Below are positions 19,023 through 28,617 of a stretch of 64,000 nt of DNA, in pieces (position 1 is the first letter of the stretch; each line of letters opens with the position of its first letter). The position numbers and the translations under genes were made by a program. The DNA comes from Oceanobacter sp. GTDB taxonomy: Bacteria; Pseudomonadota; Gammaproteobacteria; Pseudomonadales; Oceanobacteraceae. Location of the stretch: contig NVWL01000011.1 of the NCBI GenBank assembly GCA_002733645.1, positions 36,985-100,984 on the forward strand. Reading direction: 5' to 3'. The notes below the pieces were generated by a model. The model searched no databases. It saw only the letters and a program-made list of their open reading frames with translations, and was not told where the DNA came from.

Positions 19023-20180
19023 ATGCGGATTCCCCTACTTGTCACTTTAATGACGGCTGTGTCTTTCAACCTTTATACGCACGCGGCCGATGAAGAGGAA
19101 ACAAACTTAGTCAACGATAACGCTGCAACAGAGACAGCAACGGCAGCGGCCAATTCACAGGTCGATACGAAAACCCCTAGCATAGCTGAAGATACCTCAC
19201 CAGAATCTCAGAACCCAGCCCGCTTAAGAGTACGCCCATACCCCGACGCTGAGCGCCATCAAAGCTTAATTGAATACCTTCAACAACATCAACGCCAACA
19301 AGAGGTCATGACTCTAGTCGCCGGAGAAGCAAGTTTTTATGGTTTATTTCTTCGTGAGCGCAGCGGTAACCCCCAAGGGGGGATTCTTATTCTTCACGAT
19401 TTAGAACAACACGGCCATTGGCCAACGTTAGTTGCCCCATTACGCGAAGGGCTCACTGAACACGGCTGGACGACACTCGCTATTGAATTACCCACGGCAC
19501 CGGGGCGAACGATCCCTAGACGTTCAGAAGCGTTAACTGACCAAACTGACACTGTCGACTCTATAGCTAACGAACCTGAAATTGAGGGCTCTGACGCTGA
19601 GAACGTTGACACTAATAATTCTCCAGAGAATTCGACAGACAGCGCAGTAGAAACAGACGAAAATAGTATGGTGACGACAGCGCAAGCTTCCCCCAGTAAC
19701 TCACTCAACGCCGTCGAACCCGACATCAATTCAATGGTAAATACATACGACGAAGCCATTCAAGCACGCATTGACGCTGCTCTGTCATTTCTAAACTCAA
19801 GAGGCCAACTGAATTTAGCCATCATAGCGGTTGGTGACAGTGCGATTTGGGCGGCGAAACACATTCAATCCAGACAACGTGATAATGACAACGCTCGCGG
19901 CATCGCTCTGCTTATGATCAATGCGAGAGAATTTCCAGGTAGCCCGCTACGATTAACTCAAGTGTTAGAAACGCTCGATGTGCCCATTCTTGATTTGATT
20001 ACCGGTGACTCAACACAATCAGACTGGCAAATTAACGACCGTAAAGGCGCAATGAAACGTAAGCACCTTATGGGCTACCAGCAAATTCAACAGTCTTCGG
20101 CTTCCATTAGGGATACAAGCATCAACCGACGTATCAGGGGCTGGCTCAAATCAAATGCAGCGGGGACAGAACTTCCTTAG
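19023..20180 (+). CDS. DUF3530 family protein, secreted, alpha/beta-hydrolase-like
   Basis: Protein of 385 aa, function unknown. I take the ATG at 19023 because it gives a clean signal peptide (MRIPLLVTLMTAVSFNLYTHA) with cleavage near residue 22; an ATG at 18963 would bury it behind 20 residues. After an acidic low-complexity region comes a fold resembling alpha/beta hydrolases: GILILHDLEQHGHWP and GWTTLAIELP, with IIAVGDSAIWAA in the place of a nucleophile elbow. A 70-residue Ser/Thr/Asn/Glu-rich insertion (about 165-235) splits the domain. The elbow GDSAI is GxSxx, so catalytic activity is possible but unproven. Short direct repeats ctatgcgga at both candidate starts (18961, 19021) are a curiosity. 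Confidence 0.75.
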   Translation: MRIPLLVTLMTAVSFNLYTHAADEEETNLVNDNAATETATAAANSQVDTKTPSIAEDTSPESQNPARLRVRPYPDAERHQSLIEYLQQHQRQQEVMTLVAGEASFYGLFLRERSGNPQGGILILHDLEQHGHWPTLVAPLREGLTEHGWTTLAIELPTAPGRTIPRRSEALTDQTDTVDSIANEPEIEGSDAENVDTNNSPENSTDSAVETDENSMVTTAQASPSNSLNAVEPDINSMVNTYDEAIQARIDAALSFLNSRGQLNLAIIAVGDSAIWAAKHIQSRQRDNDNARGIALLMINAREFPGSPLRLTQVLETLDVPILDLITGDSTQSDWQINDRKGAMKRKHLMGYQQIQQSSASIRDTSINRRIRGWLKSNAAGTELP

Positions 20181-20228
20181 GACAGGCATAGGGCTGCGTG
20201 CTAGCATGCTGCCACTTTATTAGCGCCT

Positions 20229-21065
20229 GTGAGTACTCCCTTGGATTTACCGATATTTCAAATTGATGCGTTTACCTGCCAAGGTGATCAAATATTCAGT
20301 GGCAACCCGGCGGCTGTTATTCCTCTGAACCAATGGTTAGCTCCCCACATTATGCAAAGCATCGCGGCTGAGAATAATCTCTCAGAAACGACGTTTTTTG
20401 TCCGCCAAGATGACGATAAATACGCATTACGTTGGTTTACTCCTACCAGTGAAGTCGATTTATGCGGGCACGCCACATTGGCTGCGGCTCATGTTATGCA
20501 TCAAATATTGAACGACGAGCGCGATGTTTTACCCATGGTTTGTGGGATTGGTGATATTGCGGTCACCGTTAAAAATGCGGAAGCCAGCCCGACCTATCAA
20601 CTAGACTTCCCCGCCCGTCCACCGGAGTTAGTGTCTGGCAAACGATTAATGAATCGCCTATCAAAAGCGCTAGGAAAAAATATTGTCGCTCTATACCAAG
20701 CTCGCGACTTAATTGCCGTACTCGACGATGACGATGCCGTACTCAGCTGCGAACCCGACCAATCCTTACTCGCAAGCATTGACTGCTTTGCCGTCGCCAT
20801 TACCGCAGCAAGTAAAGATGACCACCTTGATTTTATCAGTCGCTTTTTCGCCCCTCAGCAAGGCATTGCCGAAGATCCAGTGACGGGGTCATCCTTCTGT
20901 TCATTGGCGCCACTGTGGGCAGAGAAATTAAATAAGACGACGTTAAAAGCAAAACAGTGCTCTCAACGTGGAGGGGAAGTCAGCCTCGCTTTAAATGGCG
21001 ATATTGTTCATATCGCAGGTAGTACATTTCACTATATGCAGGGAGTTATTCGTATTCCTGATTGA
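20229..21065 (+). CDS. PhzF family isomerase/epimerase
   Basis: Protein of 278 aa in the PhzF/diaminopimelate-epimerase-like fold. PhzF itself isomerises a phenazine precursor, but most members, as in E. coli YddE, have no known substrate. Family marks are FSGNPAAV (about 23-30), the glutamate thought to be catalytic (Glu53 in NNLSETTFF), RWFTPTSEVDLCGHATLA and GIAEDPVTGSSFCSLAPLW. The start is GTG. No phenazine genes are nearby, so phenazine synthesis should not be inferred. Confidence 0.85.
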   Translation: MSTPLDLPIFQIDAFTCQGDQIFSGNPAAVIPLNQWLAPHIMQSIAAENNLSETTFFVRQDDDKYALRWFTPTSEVDLCGHATLAAAHVMHQILNDERDVLPMVCGIGDIAVTVKNAEASPTYQLDFPARPPELVSGKRLMNRLSKALGKNIVALYQARDLIAVLDDDDAVLSCEPDQSLLASIDCFAVAITAASKDDHLDFISRFFAPQQGIAEDPVTGSSFCSLAPLWAEKLNKTTLKAKQCSQRGGEVSLALNGDIVHIAGSTFHYMQGVIRIPD

Positions 21066-21095
21066 GACTTTTCATTCAGAGACTAGAATCAACAC

Positions 21096-21428
21096 ATGAT
21101 ATCGAATCAATTCACTGCCACATCCTCGCTAATTACTGCCACCACAGTTTCTGGGCAGAGCACAATAACACCGTCAAGAACTGAAGCCGACGCACGCCCA
21201 ATAGCGAAAGAGATCCCCCAGCGCAAGACTGAACCGCAGTTATCATCAAACGATGGAGAGTATTTCCCGGCTATTCCAGATGAGGAGTCGATAGCCGCAA
21301 TGGCAGAAGCTGGATCAAATACTAGCAAGAATCAGCGCGAGCAGGTCGGGCCGACGGGGGCTTATCAAACCATAGAAAATACCAGTAACCGCGATCGCGT
21401 AGGTAGTTTGATCGACCTGTTTGTTTAA
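21096..21428 (+). CDS. Small hypothetical protein
   Basis: A 110-aa protein I do not recognise. It is rich in Ser, Thr, Pro and Gln and looks disordered up to about residue 85, with no signal peptide or membrane helix. The C-terminal segment GAYQTIENTSNRDRVGSLIDLFV resembles the end of small uncharacterised gammaproteobacterial proteins that close with a similar amphipathic helix. It lies 30 bp after the phzF-like gene on the same strand. No clear ribosome site is visible, so expression is uncertain. Confidence 0.45.
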   Translation: MISNQFTATSSLITATTVSGQSTITPSRTEADARPIAKEIPQRKTEPQLSSNDGEYFPAIPDEESIAAMAEAGSNTSKNQREQVGPTGAYQTIENTSNRDRVGSLIDLFV

Positions 21429-21464
21429 CTCAGTCCGCTTCATCAGCCAACTTCCCAAGCAGAT

Positions 21465-22400
21465 CTAAGGTTTCCGACTTTCGTCCAGCGTGGGAATGAC
21501 ATATCGATCGCGACTTGTGTCACCCCACCCTAATTTTGCATTCAAACCATCTGCAATGTGCCTTACGGTGATATCCGTCAACATCAGGTTTTGCTTGAAA
21601 TGGTGATCACTGATCAACTGGCTTCGAACATGCATTAATAATGTTCCGCTTTTGGTTAATCGACTGCGGCTTTGAAGGTGTGTTACTAAGGTACCGTTGT
21701 CTTCCGTTAAGCGAGCGGAGACAACAGCGACACCAGGTTCATTAACGGTTATTTCGACAGGAATAAGCCAGTCATCGCCATCTAAATACGGCGGAGATAC
21801 ACCAGTCACCACAATTTTAGGCGAAAACAACTCCAACTGTACTTTCGTTTCGTGAGCCAATTGCTGCGGTGCTTTAATGATGGCGTCCAGTTCAAGGTTC
21901 TCAGGCCAATCGGCTTCTGAAACTACCGAAATCAAACCATGCATACGTCCACTACTCATTGACCAATTCGGAGTCACATCACGAATCATATTGCCTTGCT
22001 GGGTCACTAAAGCAACGGTCATTTCAAAGCCATCTGGCAGCCTTCCGCTTTTAAGATCAAAGCTCACTCTCGACAGAATTTTCTCATCTCGACGAAAGCG
22101 GTATTTAGGTAATTGCACTGACACTTGACCCGTCATACCCGCTAGCTCAATCAGCTGTTTTGTGGAAACCGCTGAGGACGAAAGGGAAATGCCCCATTCT
22201 GAATTTTGATCTTTAGATGTTTGGTCTTTATAGAACGGCTCAGCACCGCCTGCACTGGTGGGCGGCATTTGATTTACGTTCAGCGAGCTAGGCACAGCGC
22301 TACTTTCAGAGCTTTGCCCAAACAACTGCAAACTGAACGCAATAAATAGACCTGGAAGCAGGAGAATTGCTCCTAAAATCCAACGATTTGATGATGCCAT
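21465..22400 (-). CDS. Uncharacterised membrane-anchored or exported protein
   Basis: Protein of 311 aa with an N-terminal hydrophobic helix (about 6-29, WILGAILLLPGLFIAFSLQL) that anchors or exports it. A Ser/Gly/Gln-rich linker follows to about residue 65. The rest looks all-beta: a region around VSVQLPKYRFRRDEKIL, then a segment (about 195-300) with IPVEITVNEPGVAVVSARLTE that has the feel of an immunoglobulin-like domain, as in cell-surface 'choice-of-anchor' proteins. I do not recognise a family with confidence. It is divergent from the secreted protease gene, separated by 273 bp. Confidence 0.7.
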   Translation of the reverse strand: MASSNRWILGAILLLPGLFIAFSLQLFGQSSESSAVPSSLNVNQMPPTSAGGAEPFYKDQTSKDQNSEWGISLSSSAVSTKQLIELAGMTGQVSVQLPKYRFRRDEKILSRVSFDLKSGRLPDGFEMTVALVTQQGNMIRDVTPNWSMSSGRMHGLISVVSEADWPENLELDAIIKAPQQLAHETKVQLELFSPKIVVTGVSPPYLDGDDWLIPVEITVNEPGVAVVSARLTEDNGTLVTHLQSRSRLTKSGTLLMHVRSQLISDHHFKQNLMLTDITVRHIADGLNAKLGWGDTSRDRYVIPTLDESRKP

Positions 22401-22673
22401 AATGCCAGGGTATACCTTGTTATATTGTGTACTCGTCAGGAGTTACGACTGACAGCCTCTACAGTGTAGTCGGAAATCGGCAAGATTGACAAAAACGACA
22501 GGTCATTTACTCGGCCTATTATTTTAGCACTGCTATACAAGTCTCAAATATAAACAGCTGGCTCAGTATGTCCATATACTGCTGCGCATATTCTATATGA
22601 CACTGTTGAAATAAGAAAAGTTAAGTGAATGGCTCGATAAAAATAATAAGGGCTGAGATAAGGAATAAAAATA

Positions 22674-24374
22674 ATGAAAAAGGTCTCTTTAGTAGCAGGC
22701 GCCATGTTGGTGGCCTCCCTGTCGGCTCCAGTCAGTGCAGGGCAATACGTAATCACCACCAATGAAGCGCGCGATGACAATGGTACGCGCCTACAACAAT
22801 GGTTACCTCAGCTCAAAATTAAGCGCCGCATGGCTGATCGCCGACGCTGGGTCATCAACTTACCCGACGACCGTGAATACCCACTATTAGAAACGTTACA
22901 ACGTTTCGGGTTAGTCAAAAGCATTGAACCTGATATTCATGTCACCACCCAAGTCGTACCAAACGACTCTTCTCTAAGCGAGCAATGGGGACTATTCAGT
23001 GACGCCGCCGGCATCAATGCATTAGACGCATGGGACATCGCAGATGGTACAGGCGCCGTTATTGCTGTAGCGGATACTGGTTATGTTCCACATCCTGACC
23101 TCGATGCCAATCGCTTACAAGGTTACGACATGATCAGCAGTTCTAGCGCTGCACGAGATGGTAATGGACGCGATACCAATGGTATTGATGAAGGTGATTA
23201 CACCACCTTTTGGACGTGTGGTTACTCAAGTAATTCATCATGGCATGGCTCTCACGTTGCGGGTATTGCTAACGCGGTTACCGATAATGGCGTAGGCATC
23301 TCTGGGGTTGCTCCCGGCGCTAAGTTTGTACCCGTTCGCGTTCTAGGCAGCTGTGGTGGTTCACTGTCAGATATTGCCGACGGTGTTATGTGGTCTGCTG
23401 GGCTTCAAGTGGGTAACTCTCCAATTAACGAAAATCCTGCCGACGTTATTAACTTATCTCTTGGTGGTACGGGCAGCTGTACTAGCTTTATGCAAGACGC
23501 CATTGATGCAGCAACGGCTGCAGGTTCGGTTGTTGTGGTCGCCGCTGGTAACGAAAATACCAACGCATCGAGTTCAACCCCGGCCAACTGTAACAACGTT
23601 ATCACTGTCGCCTCAATAGGAGTAGATGGTGCTCGCGCCAGCTACTCTAACTATGGCGACATCGTCGATATCGCGGCCCCGGGCGGCGGAAATGGCGCTG
23701 GGATATTAAGCACTATCGATACAGGTTCAAAAGGCCGTGAAGAGGCTGGTTATGCAGAGTACCAAGGTACATCAATGGCTACGCCTCAAGTGGCTGGTGT
23801 TATTGCACTCATGCGCTCTGCTGATCCTTCTCTCACTCCAGCCCAAATCAGCGATATCTTGATTGAAACTGTTCGCCCTTTCCCTGGAGAATGTAATGGT
23901 TGCGGTGCAGGTATTGTCGATGCCTATGCGGCATTAGGTTTGATTACAGGCGCAGACCCGATTGACCCAGATCCAACAGACCCAGTGGATCCAGAACCAA
24001 CCGACCCTATTTTTGAAAGCATTAATTATGGTGGTGCGCTCAATGTTAGCCTCAACGATGCTAGCCGCTACTTCTGGTTCTTCACTCGTGAAGGTGTCAC
24101 GCAAATACCACTGGTGGTTAGTAATTTGGGTGAAAACTCCAGCGTTTCTGTCACCATTAACCACAACAACCACAATGAACTAAGCGTAACCTTAACGGCG
24201 GCAGATGGCAGTCAAACTGCTATGTCACGAACTAGTGTTTCAGGAGCTACAGGGCAATATACAGCATCACCTAACAGTGCTGTAGGCAGCTATGTTCTTA
24301 CGGTTGTTGATCGCTCCGTTGGCAATCGCGGCAACCTAAACTTCTTCCGCTTAACCCAAGACGAAGAGCAGTAG
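22674..24374 (+). CDS. Secreted S8 (subtilisin-like) serine protease
   Basis: Exported endopeptidase, 566 aa. It has a signal peptide (1-22, MKKVSLVAGAMLVASLSAPVSA), a short propeptide (to about 95), a peptidase S8 domain (about 100-420) and an Asp/Pro-rich linker (427-446, DPDPTDPVDPEPTDP). A C-terminal beta domain of PPC type (447-566) is often removed during maturation. The catalytic triad is Asp134 (AVADTGY), His191 (WHGSHVAG) and Ser367 (GTSMATPQVAG), with oxyanion Asn293 (AAGNE). Paired cysteines suggest disulfides outside the cell. It probably feeds on protein in particles or acts on the cell surface. Confidence 0.93.
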   Translation: MKKVSLVAGAMLVASLSAPVSAGQYVITTNEARDDNGTRLQQWLPQLKIKRRMADRRRWVINLPDDREYPLLETLQRFGLVKSIEPDIHVTTQVVPNDSSLSEQWGLFSDAAGINALDAWDIADGTGAVIAVADTGYVPHPDLDANRLQGYDMISSSSAARDGNGRDTNGIDEGDYTTFWTCGYSSNSSWHGSHVAGIANAVTDNGVGISGVAPGAKFVPVRVLGSCGGSLSDIADGVMWSAGLQVGNSPINENPADVINLSLGGTGSCTSFMQDAIDAATAAGSVVVVAAGNENTNASSSTPANCNNVITVASIGVDGARASYSNYGDIVDIAAPGGGNGAGILSTIDTGSKGREEAGYAEYQGTSMATPQVAGVIALMRSADPSLTPAQISDILIETVRPFPGECNGCGAGIVDAYAALGLITGADPIDPDPTDPVDPEPTDPIFESINYGGALNVSLNDASRYFWFFTREGVTQIPLVVSNLGENSSVSVTINHNNHNELSVTLTAADGSQTAMSRTSVSGATGQYTASPNSAVGSYVLTVVDRSVGNRGNLNFFRLTQDEEQ

Positions 24375-24622
24375 AGTTACCCTCATTGTAAATCTATTCT
24401 CAAGGCCGGAATGCGAGCCCTGAGAATAGACTCTACCATTGACATGGCTTTCCAATGATAAATAACCAGTCCAAATAGGCCACACAAAGAAGAGAATAGA
24501 GTAGTTTGTCTAAAAAATAACACCTAGTTACTTTTGTGGCACAAATAGTTACTCACAAAATATGTCCTAAGCCGACAAGTGCCTTATTTTAGTTCAAGCC
24601 ACTTTGCAGATAGGATATCGCT

Positions 24623-25714
24623 ATGCCAAGCCATGAAAGCCCCACGGAGTTCTTGAAAGAACAACTCACCCCATTTTTAACACTTTTCACCCCAACATCT
24701 GATCAAAATAAGGATCAACTTCAAGACTTGATAGAGAAAAATCGTGAGTATTTTCTTAATGAAGTACAAAAACGAGGAGGTGTCGTATTTCGAGACTTTA
24801 CGCCAATTAAAGTTGATGAATTTGATGGCTTTGTTCAAGGTACGCTCGAATTAGAAGCGTTTAATACCTTCAACAGCAAAGGAACGCCGGCCTTTATGGC
24901 GAATTGGCTTAGATCATGGTCTGAAAAAATCCTGGGCGCAGGAGACTATCGCCGTTACCTAGGCAAAACAACCGTTCGTCTTGGCCCCGTCGAAAACTCG
25001 ATACAAGGACCGCACGTCGAGGGAGGAGGGCTGACTCAACGTTCACGTTTACTGACACTCTGTTGTTTTGAACCGGGACAAGAACGCGCCGAAACGGGTA
25101 TTGCTGACTTTAGTTCCGTATATAAACGTCTTCCCGCTGAATTACAGGAAAAACTCAAGTACGGTTGGAATCAATATAGCTACACCACGGCTCACCCTTT
25201 AAGACTACTTGATCGTTTAATTCTAAAAATTAGCCCTCTTTCTGTTGAAATGAGAAAGGATGGCTATGCAACTCTAACAGGCCAGCTGTGCCCTGCTAGT
25301 TGCCTAGTACCTGATACTGATGAGATTAGTATTCAACCTTGGTCATTTGCTCGTAATTCCAACCCTCAAGTCCACCGGGCTGCTAAAGAGGTCTTCAAGG
25401 ATCGAGGAGATTTCACTCAAGATTCCACCGCTGATGCTCTAAATATGAACTGGGATTTAACTGACAGTCAGGGGAACTCTATTGGCTGGAGTGAAGAAGA
25501 ACAATATACCTTATTCAAAACTATCTTCCGCGAGGCATATCTAATGGATTGGAAGAAAGGAGATATTGCAATTATCGACAACGTTCGCCTTGGTCATTGG
25601 CGTATGAATGGCGTTCAAGGCAATCGTCAACTTGTTCAAATCCAGGCTAATCCATTTGACGCCCTAGAGCACCGAGTTCCTGAAGAAGTTACTTCAGATG
25701 AAGTGATGGCTTAA
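24623..25714 (+). CDS. TauD/TfdA-type Fe(II)/2-oxoglutarate dioxygenase
   Basis: Protein of 363 aa. The iron-binding facial triad is readable: His131 and Glu133 in GPHVEGG and the distal His325 in DNVRLGHWRM, followed by Arg335 (QGNRQLVQ) where the family binds 2-oxoglutarate. The HxE variant instead of HxD occurs in some members. TauD/TfdA enzymes hydroxylate or cleave small organic acids, taurine or peptidyl carrier-bound amino acids; no sulfonate or non-ribosomal peptide gene is nearby, so the substrate is open. The gene stands alone between the protease and pnp, is visibly more A/T-rich than its neighbours, and may have been acquired. Confidence 0.8.
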   Translation: MPSHESPTEFLKEQLTPFLTLFTPTSDQNKDQLQDLIEKNREYFLNEVQKRGGVVFRDFTPIKVDEFDGFVQGTLELEAFNTFNSKGTPAFMANWLRSWSEKILGAGDYRRYLGKTTVRLGPVENSIQGPHVEGGGLTQRSRLLTLCCFEPGQERAETGIADFSSVYKRLPAELQEKLKYGWNQYSYTTAHPLRLLDRLILKISPLSVEMRKDGYATLTGQLCPASCLVPDTDEISIQPWSFARNSNPQVHRAAKEVFKDRGDFTQDSTADALNMNWDLTDSQGNSIGWSEEEQYTLFKTIFREAYLMDWKKGDIAIIDNVRLGHWRMNGVQGNRQLVQIQANPFDALEHRVPEEVTSDEVMA

Positions 25715-25756
25715 TCTTAAATGCATACCTCTCTCCTTTTCTAACAACCCAACACA

Positions 25757-25787
25757 TAAAAAAGCCGCTCATTGAGCGGCTTTTTTA
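25757..25787. terminator. Bidirectional terminator between dioxygenase gene and pnp
   Basis: A stem GCCGCTC (25764-25770) with GAGCGGC (25774-25780) and a three-base loop is flanked by an A run and a T run. It serves both the plus-strand dioxygenase gene and the minus-strand pnp operon. Confidence 0.9.
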
Positions 25788-25808
25788 TTTCAGAGATTCA
25801 GCAATAAC

Positions 25809-27911
25809 TTATTGCTCAATACCCTTCATAGTGAGCTTAACGCGACCTTTTGGATCAACGTCCATCACGTGTACTTTCACCATCTGACCTTCAGTCAGGA
25901 AGTCAGTCACGTTCTCTACACGCTCTTCACTGATTTGAGAGATGTGTAGTAGACCGTCTTTACCAGGCAGTACGGTAATGAATGCACCGAAATCAACGAT
26001 TTTGCTCACTTTACCTTCGTAGGTAACGCCAACTTCGATATCAGCAGTAATTGCCTGAATCATTTCAACCGCAGCATCTGCGCTGGCTTTATCAGTTGCG
26101 AAGATTTTGATTTCGCCATCGTCGTTAATATCCACAGAAGCACCCGTCTTCTCAGTGATATCACGGATGGTTGCACCACCTTTACCAATCACGTCACGGA
26201 TTTTGTCAGAGTTAATACGCATTGACGTCATCGTCGGTGCGTTCTCAGACAGCTCTTTGCGTGGCTCAGCGAGGACTTTGTTCATGTCAGCAAGGATGTG
26301 CAAACGAGCCGCTTTGGCTTTTTCGAGTGCAATTTCCATGATCTGCTCAGTGATACCTTCAATCTTGATATCCATCTGCAGAGCGGTGATACCTTCGTCA
26401 GTACCCGCTACTTTAAAGTCCATGTCACCTAGGTGATCTTCGTCACCCAAGATGTCAGTCAGAACAGCGAATTTCTCACCTTCTTTGATCAGACCCATGG
26501 CGATACCAGCAACAGGGGCCTTAATTGGTACACCGGCATCCATCAGTGCCAAAGAAGCACCACATACAGATGCCATAGATGATGAACCGTTAGATTCAGT
26601 GATCTCAGATACAACACGAATGGTGTATGGGAATTCATCATGAGTTGGCATCATGGCTTGAATACCACGACGAGCTAGACGACCGTGACCAATTTCACGA
26701 CGACCCGGTGAACCCATGCGGCCAGTTTCACCCACAGAGTACGAAGGGAAGTTGTACTGGAACAAAAACGGATCAGTGGTTAAACCGTGAAGGAAATCAA
26801 CCATCTGTGCATCACGCTTAGAACCCAGAGTTGTCGTTACGATGGCCTGAGTTTCACCACGAGTGAACAATGAAGAACCGTGGGTGGTTTTCAGAACACC
26901 AGTTTCGATAGTTAACGCACGAACGGTATCGTTATCACGACCATCAATACGAGGGTGACCATCAACGCTACGCTGACGAACAACTTCGTACTTTAGAGTG
27001 CCAACCATGTCAGCGATTTCATCAGCGCTAAAGCCTTCTTCGCCTTCCGCAGCGGCTAGTTTCTCAACCGTTGCATTTTTAACAGCGTCCAGTTTAGCGT
27101 AACGCTCCATCTTGTCAGAGGTGGTGTACGCATCAGCAATACCTGCAGCCGCTTCCGCTTTAACAGCATCGTATAAAGGAACGTTTTTCGCAGGAGCCGT
27201 CCATTCCCATTGTTTGATGCCAAGCTCTTCAGTCCATTCGCTGATCGCGGTGATCGCGCTTTGGAATGACGTGTGCGCAAACAATACAGCACCTAGCATT
27301 TCGTCTTCGGTCATCTCGTCTGCTTCTGATTCAACCATCAGAACAGCGTCTTTAGTACCGGCAACAACCATGTCCAACAATGACTCTTCAAGGTCTTCTT
27401 GAGTAGGGTTCAGCTGGTAGCCACCCTCTTCAGTGAAACCAACGCGAGCAGCGCCGATAGGGCCATTGAAAGGAACACTAGATACGGCCAGTGCTGCTGA
27501 TACAGCAATCATGGCAAGGATATCTGGATCAACGCCTTTCTCTGATGCAACAACCGTAGGAATAACCTGAACTTCGTTCATGAATCCGGCTGGGAATAGT
27601 GGACGGATAGGACGGTCAATCAGACGTGATGTCAGTGTTTCTTTCTCTGAAGGGCGACCTTCACGCTTCAGGTAACCACCAGGGATACGGCCAGCAGCGT
27701 ACATTTTTTCTAGATAGTGAACAGACAACGGGAAGAAGTCTTGGCCAGGGCGCATTGATTTAGCTGCAACAACCGTTGCCAATACTTGAGTCTTGCCCAT
27801 CGTAGCCAATACAGCGCCGTCAGCTTGACGGGCGATACGACCAGTTTCTAGAGTGACGGTCTGACCGCCGAATTCGAACGTTTTAGTCTTAGCGACCGGG
27901 ATATTGCTCAT
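25809..27911 (-). CDS. pnp: Polynucleotide phosphorylase
   Basis: Phosphorolytic 3'-to-5' exoribonuclease and degradosome component, 700 aa. Two RNase PH domains (about 10-240 and 310-550; the second carries [15 protein letters not shown]) are followed by a KH domain ([10 protein letters not shown], about 555-615) and an S1 domain (about 620-690). AAGGA lies eight bases before the ATG. It follows rpsO, as in most gammaproteobacteria, and its own leader carries a long hairpin that looks like an RNase III site (see 27953-28016). Confidence 0.97.
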   Translation of the reverse strand: MSNIPVAKTKTFEFGGQTVTLETGRIARQADGAVLATMGKTQVLATVVAAKSMRPGQDFFPLSVHYLEKMYAAGRIPGGYLKREGRPSEKETLTSRLIDRPIRPLFPAGFMNEVQVIPTVVASEKGVDPDILAMIAVSAALAVSSVPFNGPIGAARVGFTEEGGYQLNPTQEDLEESLLDMVVAGTKDAVLMVESEADEMTEDEMLGAVLFAHTSFQSAITAISEWTEELGIKQWEWTAPAKNVPLYDAVKAEAAAGIADAYTTSDKMERYAKLDAVKNATVEKLAAAEGEEGFSADEIADMVGTLKYEVVRQRSVDGHPRIDGRDNDTVRALTIETGVLKTTHGSSLFTRGETQAIVTTTLGSKRDAQMVDFLHGLTTDPFLFQYNFPSYSVGETGRMGSPGRREIGHGRLARRGIQAMMPTHDEFPYTIRVVSEITESNGSSSMASVCGASLALMDAGVPIKAPVAGIAMGLIKEGEKFAVLTDILGDEDHLGDMDFKVAGTDEGITALQMDIKIEGITEQIMEIALEKAKAARLHILADMNKVLAEPRKELSENAPTMTSMRINSDKIRDVIGKGGATIRDITEKTGASVDINDDGEIKIFATDKASADAAVEMIQAITADIEVGVTYEGKVSKIVDFGAFITVLPGKDGLLHISQISEERVENVTDFLTEGQMVKVHVMDVDPKGRVKLTMKGIEQ

Positions 27912-27952
27912 TCAGTATTTCCTTTTTAGAAATGATTGCCTGTGCTTCCGCC

Positions 27953-28016
27953 GGTGCTTCTAAGCATTTGTCCTCGCGTAGCCATACTACGTCGAAGAAA
28001 AATGGTTAGAAGCACC
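27953..28016 (-). promoter_or_regulatory. pnp leader hairpin, probable RNase III autoregulation site
   Basis: A 17-base inverted repeat with one mismatch (arms 27953-27969 and 28000-28016; GGTGCTTCTAAG... with ...GGTTAGAAGCACC) encloses an inner hairpin CGTAG/CTACG (27977-27991). It lies 42 bases upstream of pnp. In E. coli RNase III cleaves a leader stem and PNPase then represses its own message; position and shape here fit that mechanism, which I infer. Confidence 0.75.
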
Positions 28017-28164
28017 ACCATAGAGACCTCATGGTTTCTTGGGGTTGGCACCACAGTGAGTCACAGGGGCTTTTTGTATTACTTGTTTTGCTTTTTGCGT
28101 TTCACGCATTGCTTTGTAATCAGAGAATCATCTCGCCACAAAGCAATCACATAAGGCAGATACA

Positions 28165-28190
28165 ATAAGAGCCGCAATGCGGCTCTTATC
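28165..28190 (-). terminator. Hairpin after rpsO
   Basis: On the minus strand AAGAGCCGC pairs with GCGGCTCTT around a three-base loop, ten bases past the rpsO stop. The tail is only ATTG, so it is a weak terminator, probably letting part of transcription run into pnp. Confidence 0.7.
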
Positions 28191-28198
28191 ATGCTGTC

Positions 28199-28468
28199 TT
28201 AGCGACGCAGACCTAGTTTCTTGATCAGTTCAAGATAACGAGTTGCGTTTTTGCCTTTCAGGTAGTCCAGCAACTTACGGCGCTGGTTAACCATGCGAAT
28301 CAGACCGCGACGAGAGTGGTGATCTTTCTTGTTCGTCTTGAAGTGACCCTGCAGACCATTGATGTTGAAGGTCAGTAGTGCAACTTGTACTTCAGGAGAA
28401 CCAGTGTCGCCTTCAGCCGTCTGAAATTCTTTAAGAATTTCGGCTTTCTTTTCAGCAGATAATGCCAT
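28199..28468 (-). CDS. rpsO: 30S ribosomal protein S15
   Basis: Primary 16S rRNA-binding protein of the small subunit platform. The ATG at 28468 gives 89 aa, the usual length, starting [15 protein letters not shown]; an upstream in-frame start at 28492 would add eight unrelated residues. Typical segments are [39 protein letters not shown] and [12 protein letters not shown]. Located between truB and pnp in the conserved order. A small hairpin TGCCGC/GCGGCA lies about 70 bases upstream in the leader. Confidence 0.97.
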   Translation of the reverse strand: MALSAEKKAEILKEFQTAEGDTGSPEVQVALLTFNINGLQGHFKTNKKDHHSRRGLIRMVNQRRKLLDYLKGKNATRYLELIKKLGLRR

Positions 28469-28617
28469 GTTAAAAACTCCGTGTATGTGCATAAAAAAAC
28501 ATAGCCACCGTGCACATCTACAGTGGTATGCGTGCCGCGTTGCGGCAGTTCAATCTGTGTCGTCTACAAGCTTCAATCTTAACGAATACAACCAGTAGTG
28601 CGATGTTTAACACATCA

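Noticed and set aside
20229..21065. Phenazine biosynthesis
   Set aside because: Only a PhzF-like protein is present; most family members are unrelated to phenazines and no other phz gene is nearby.
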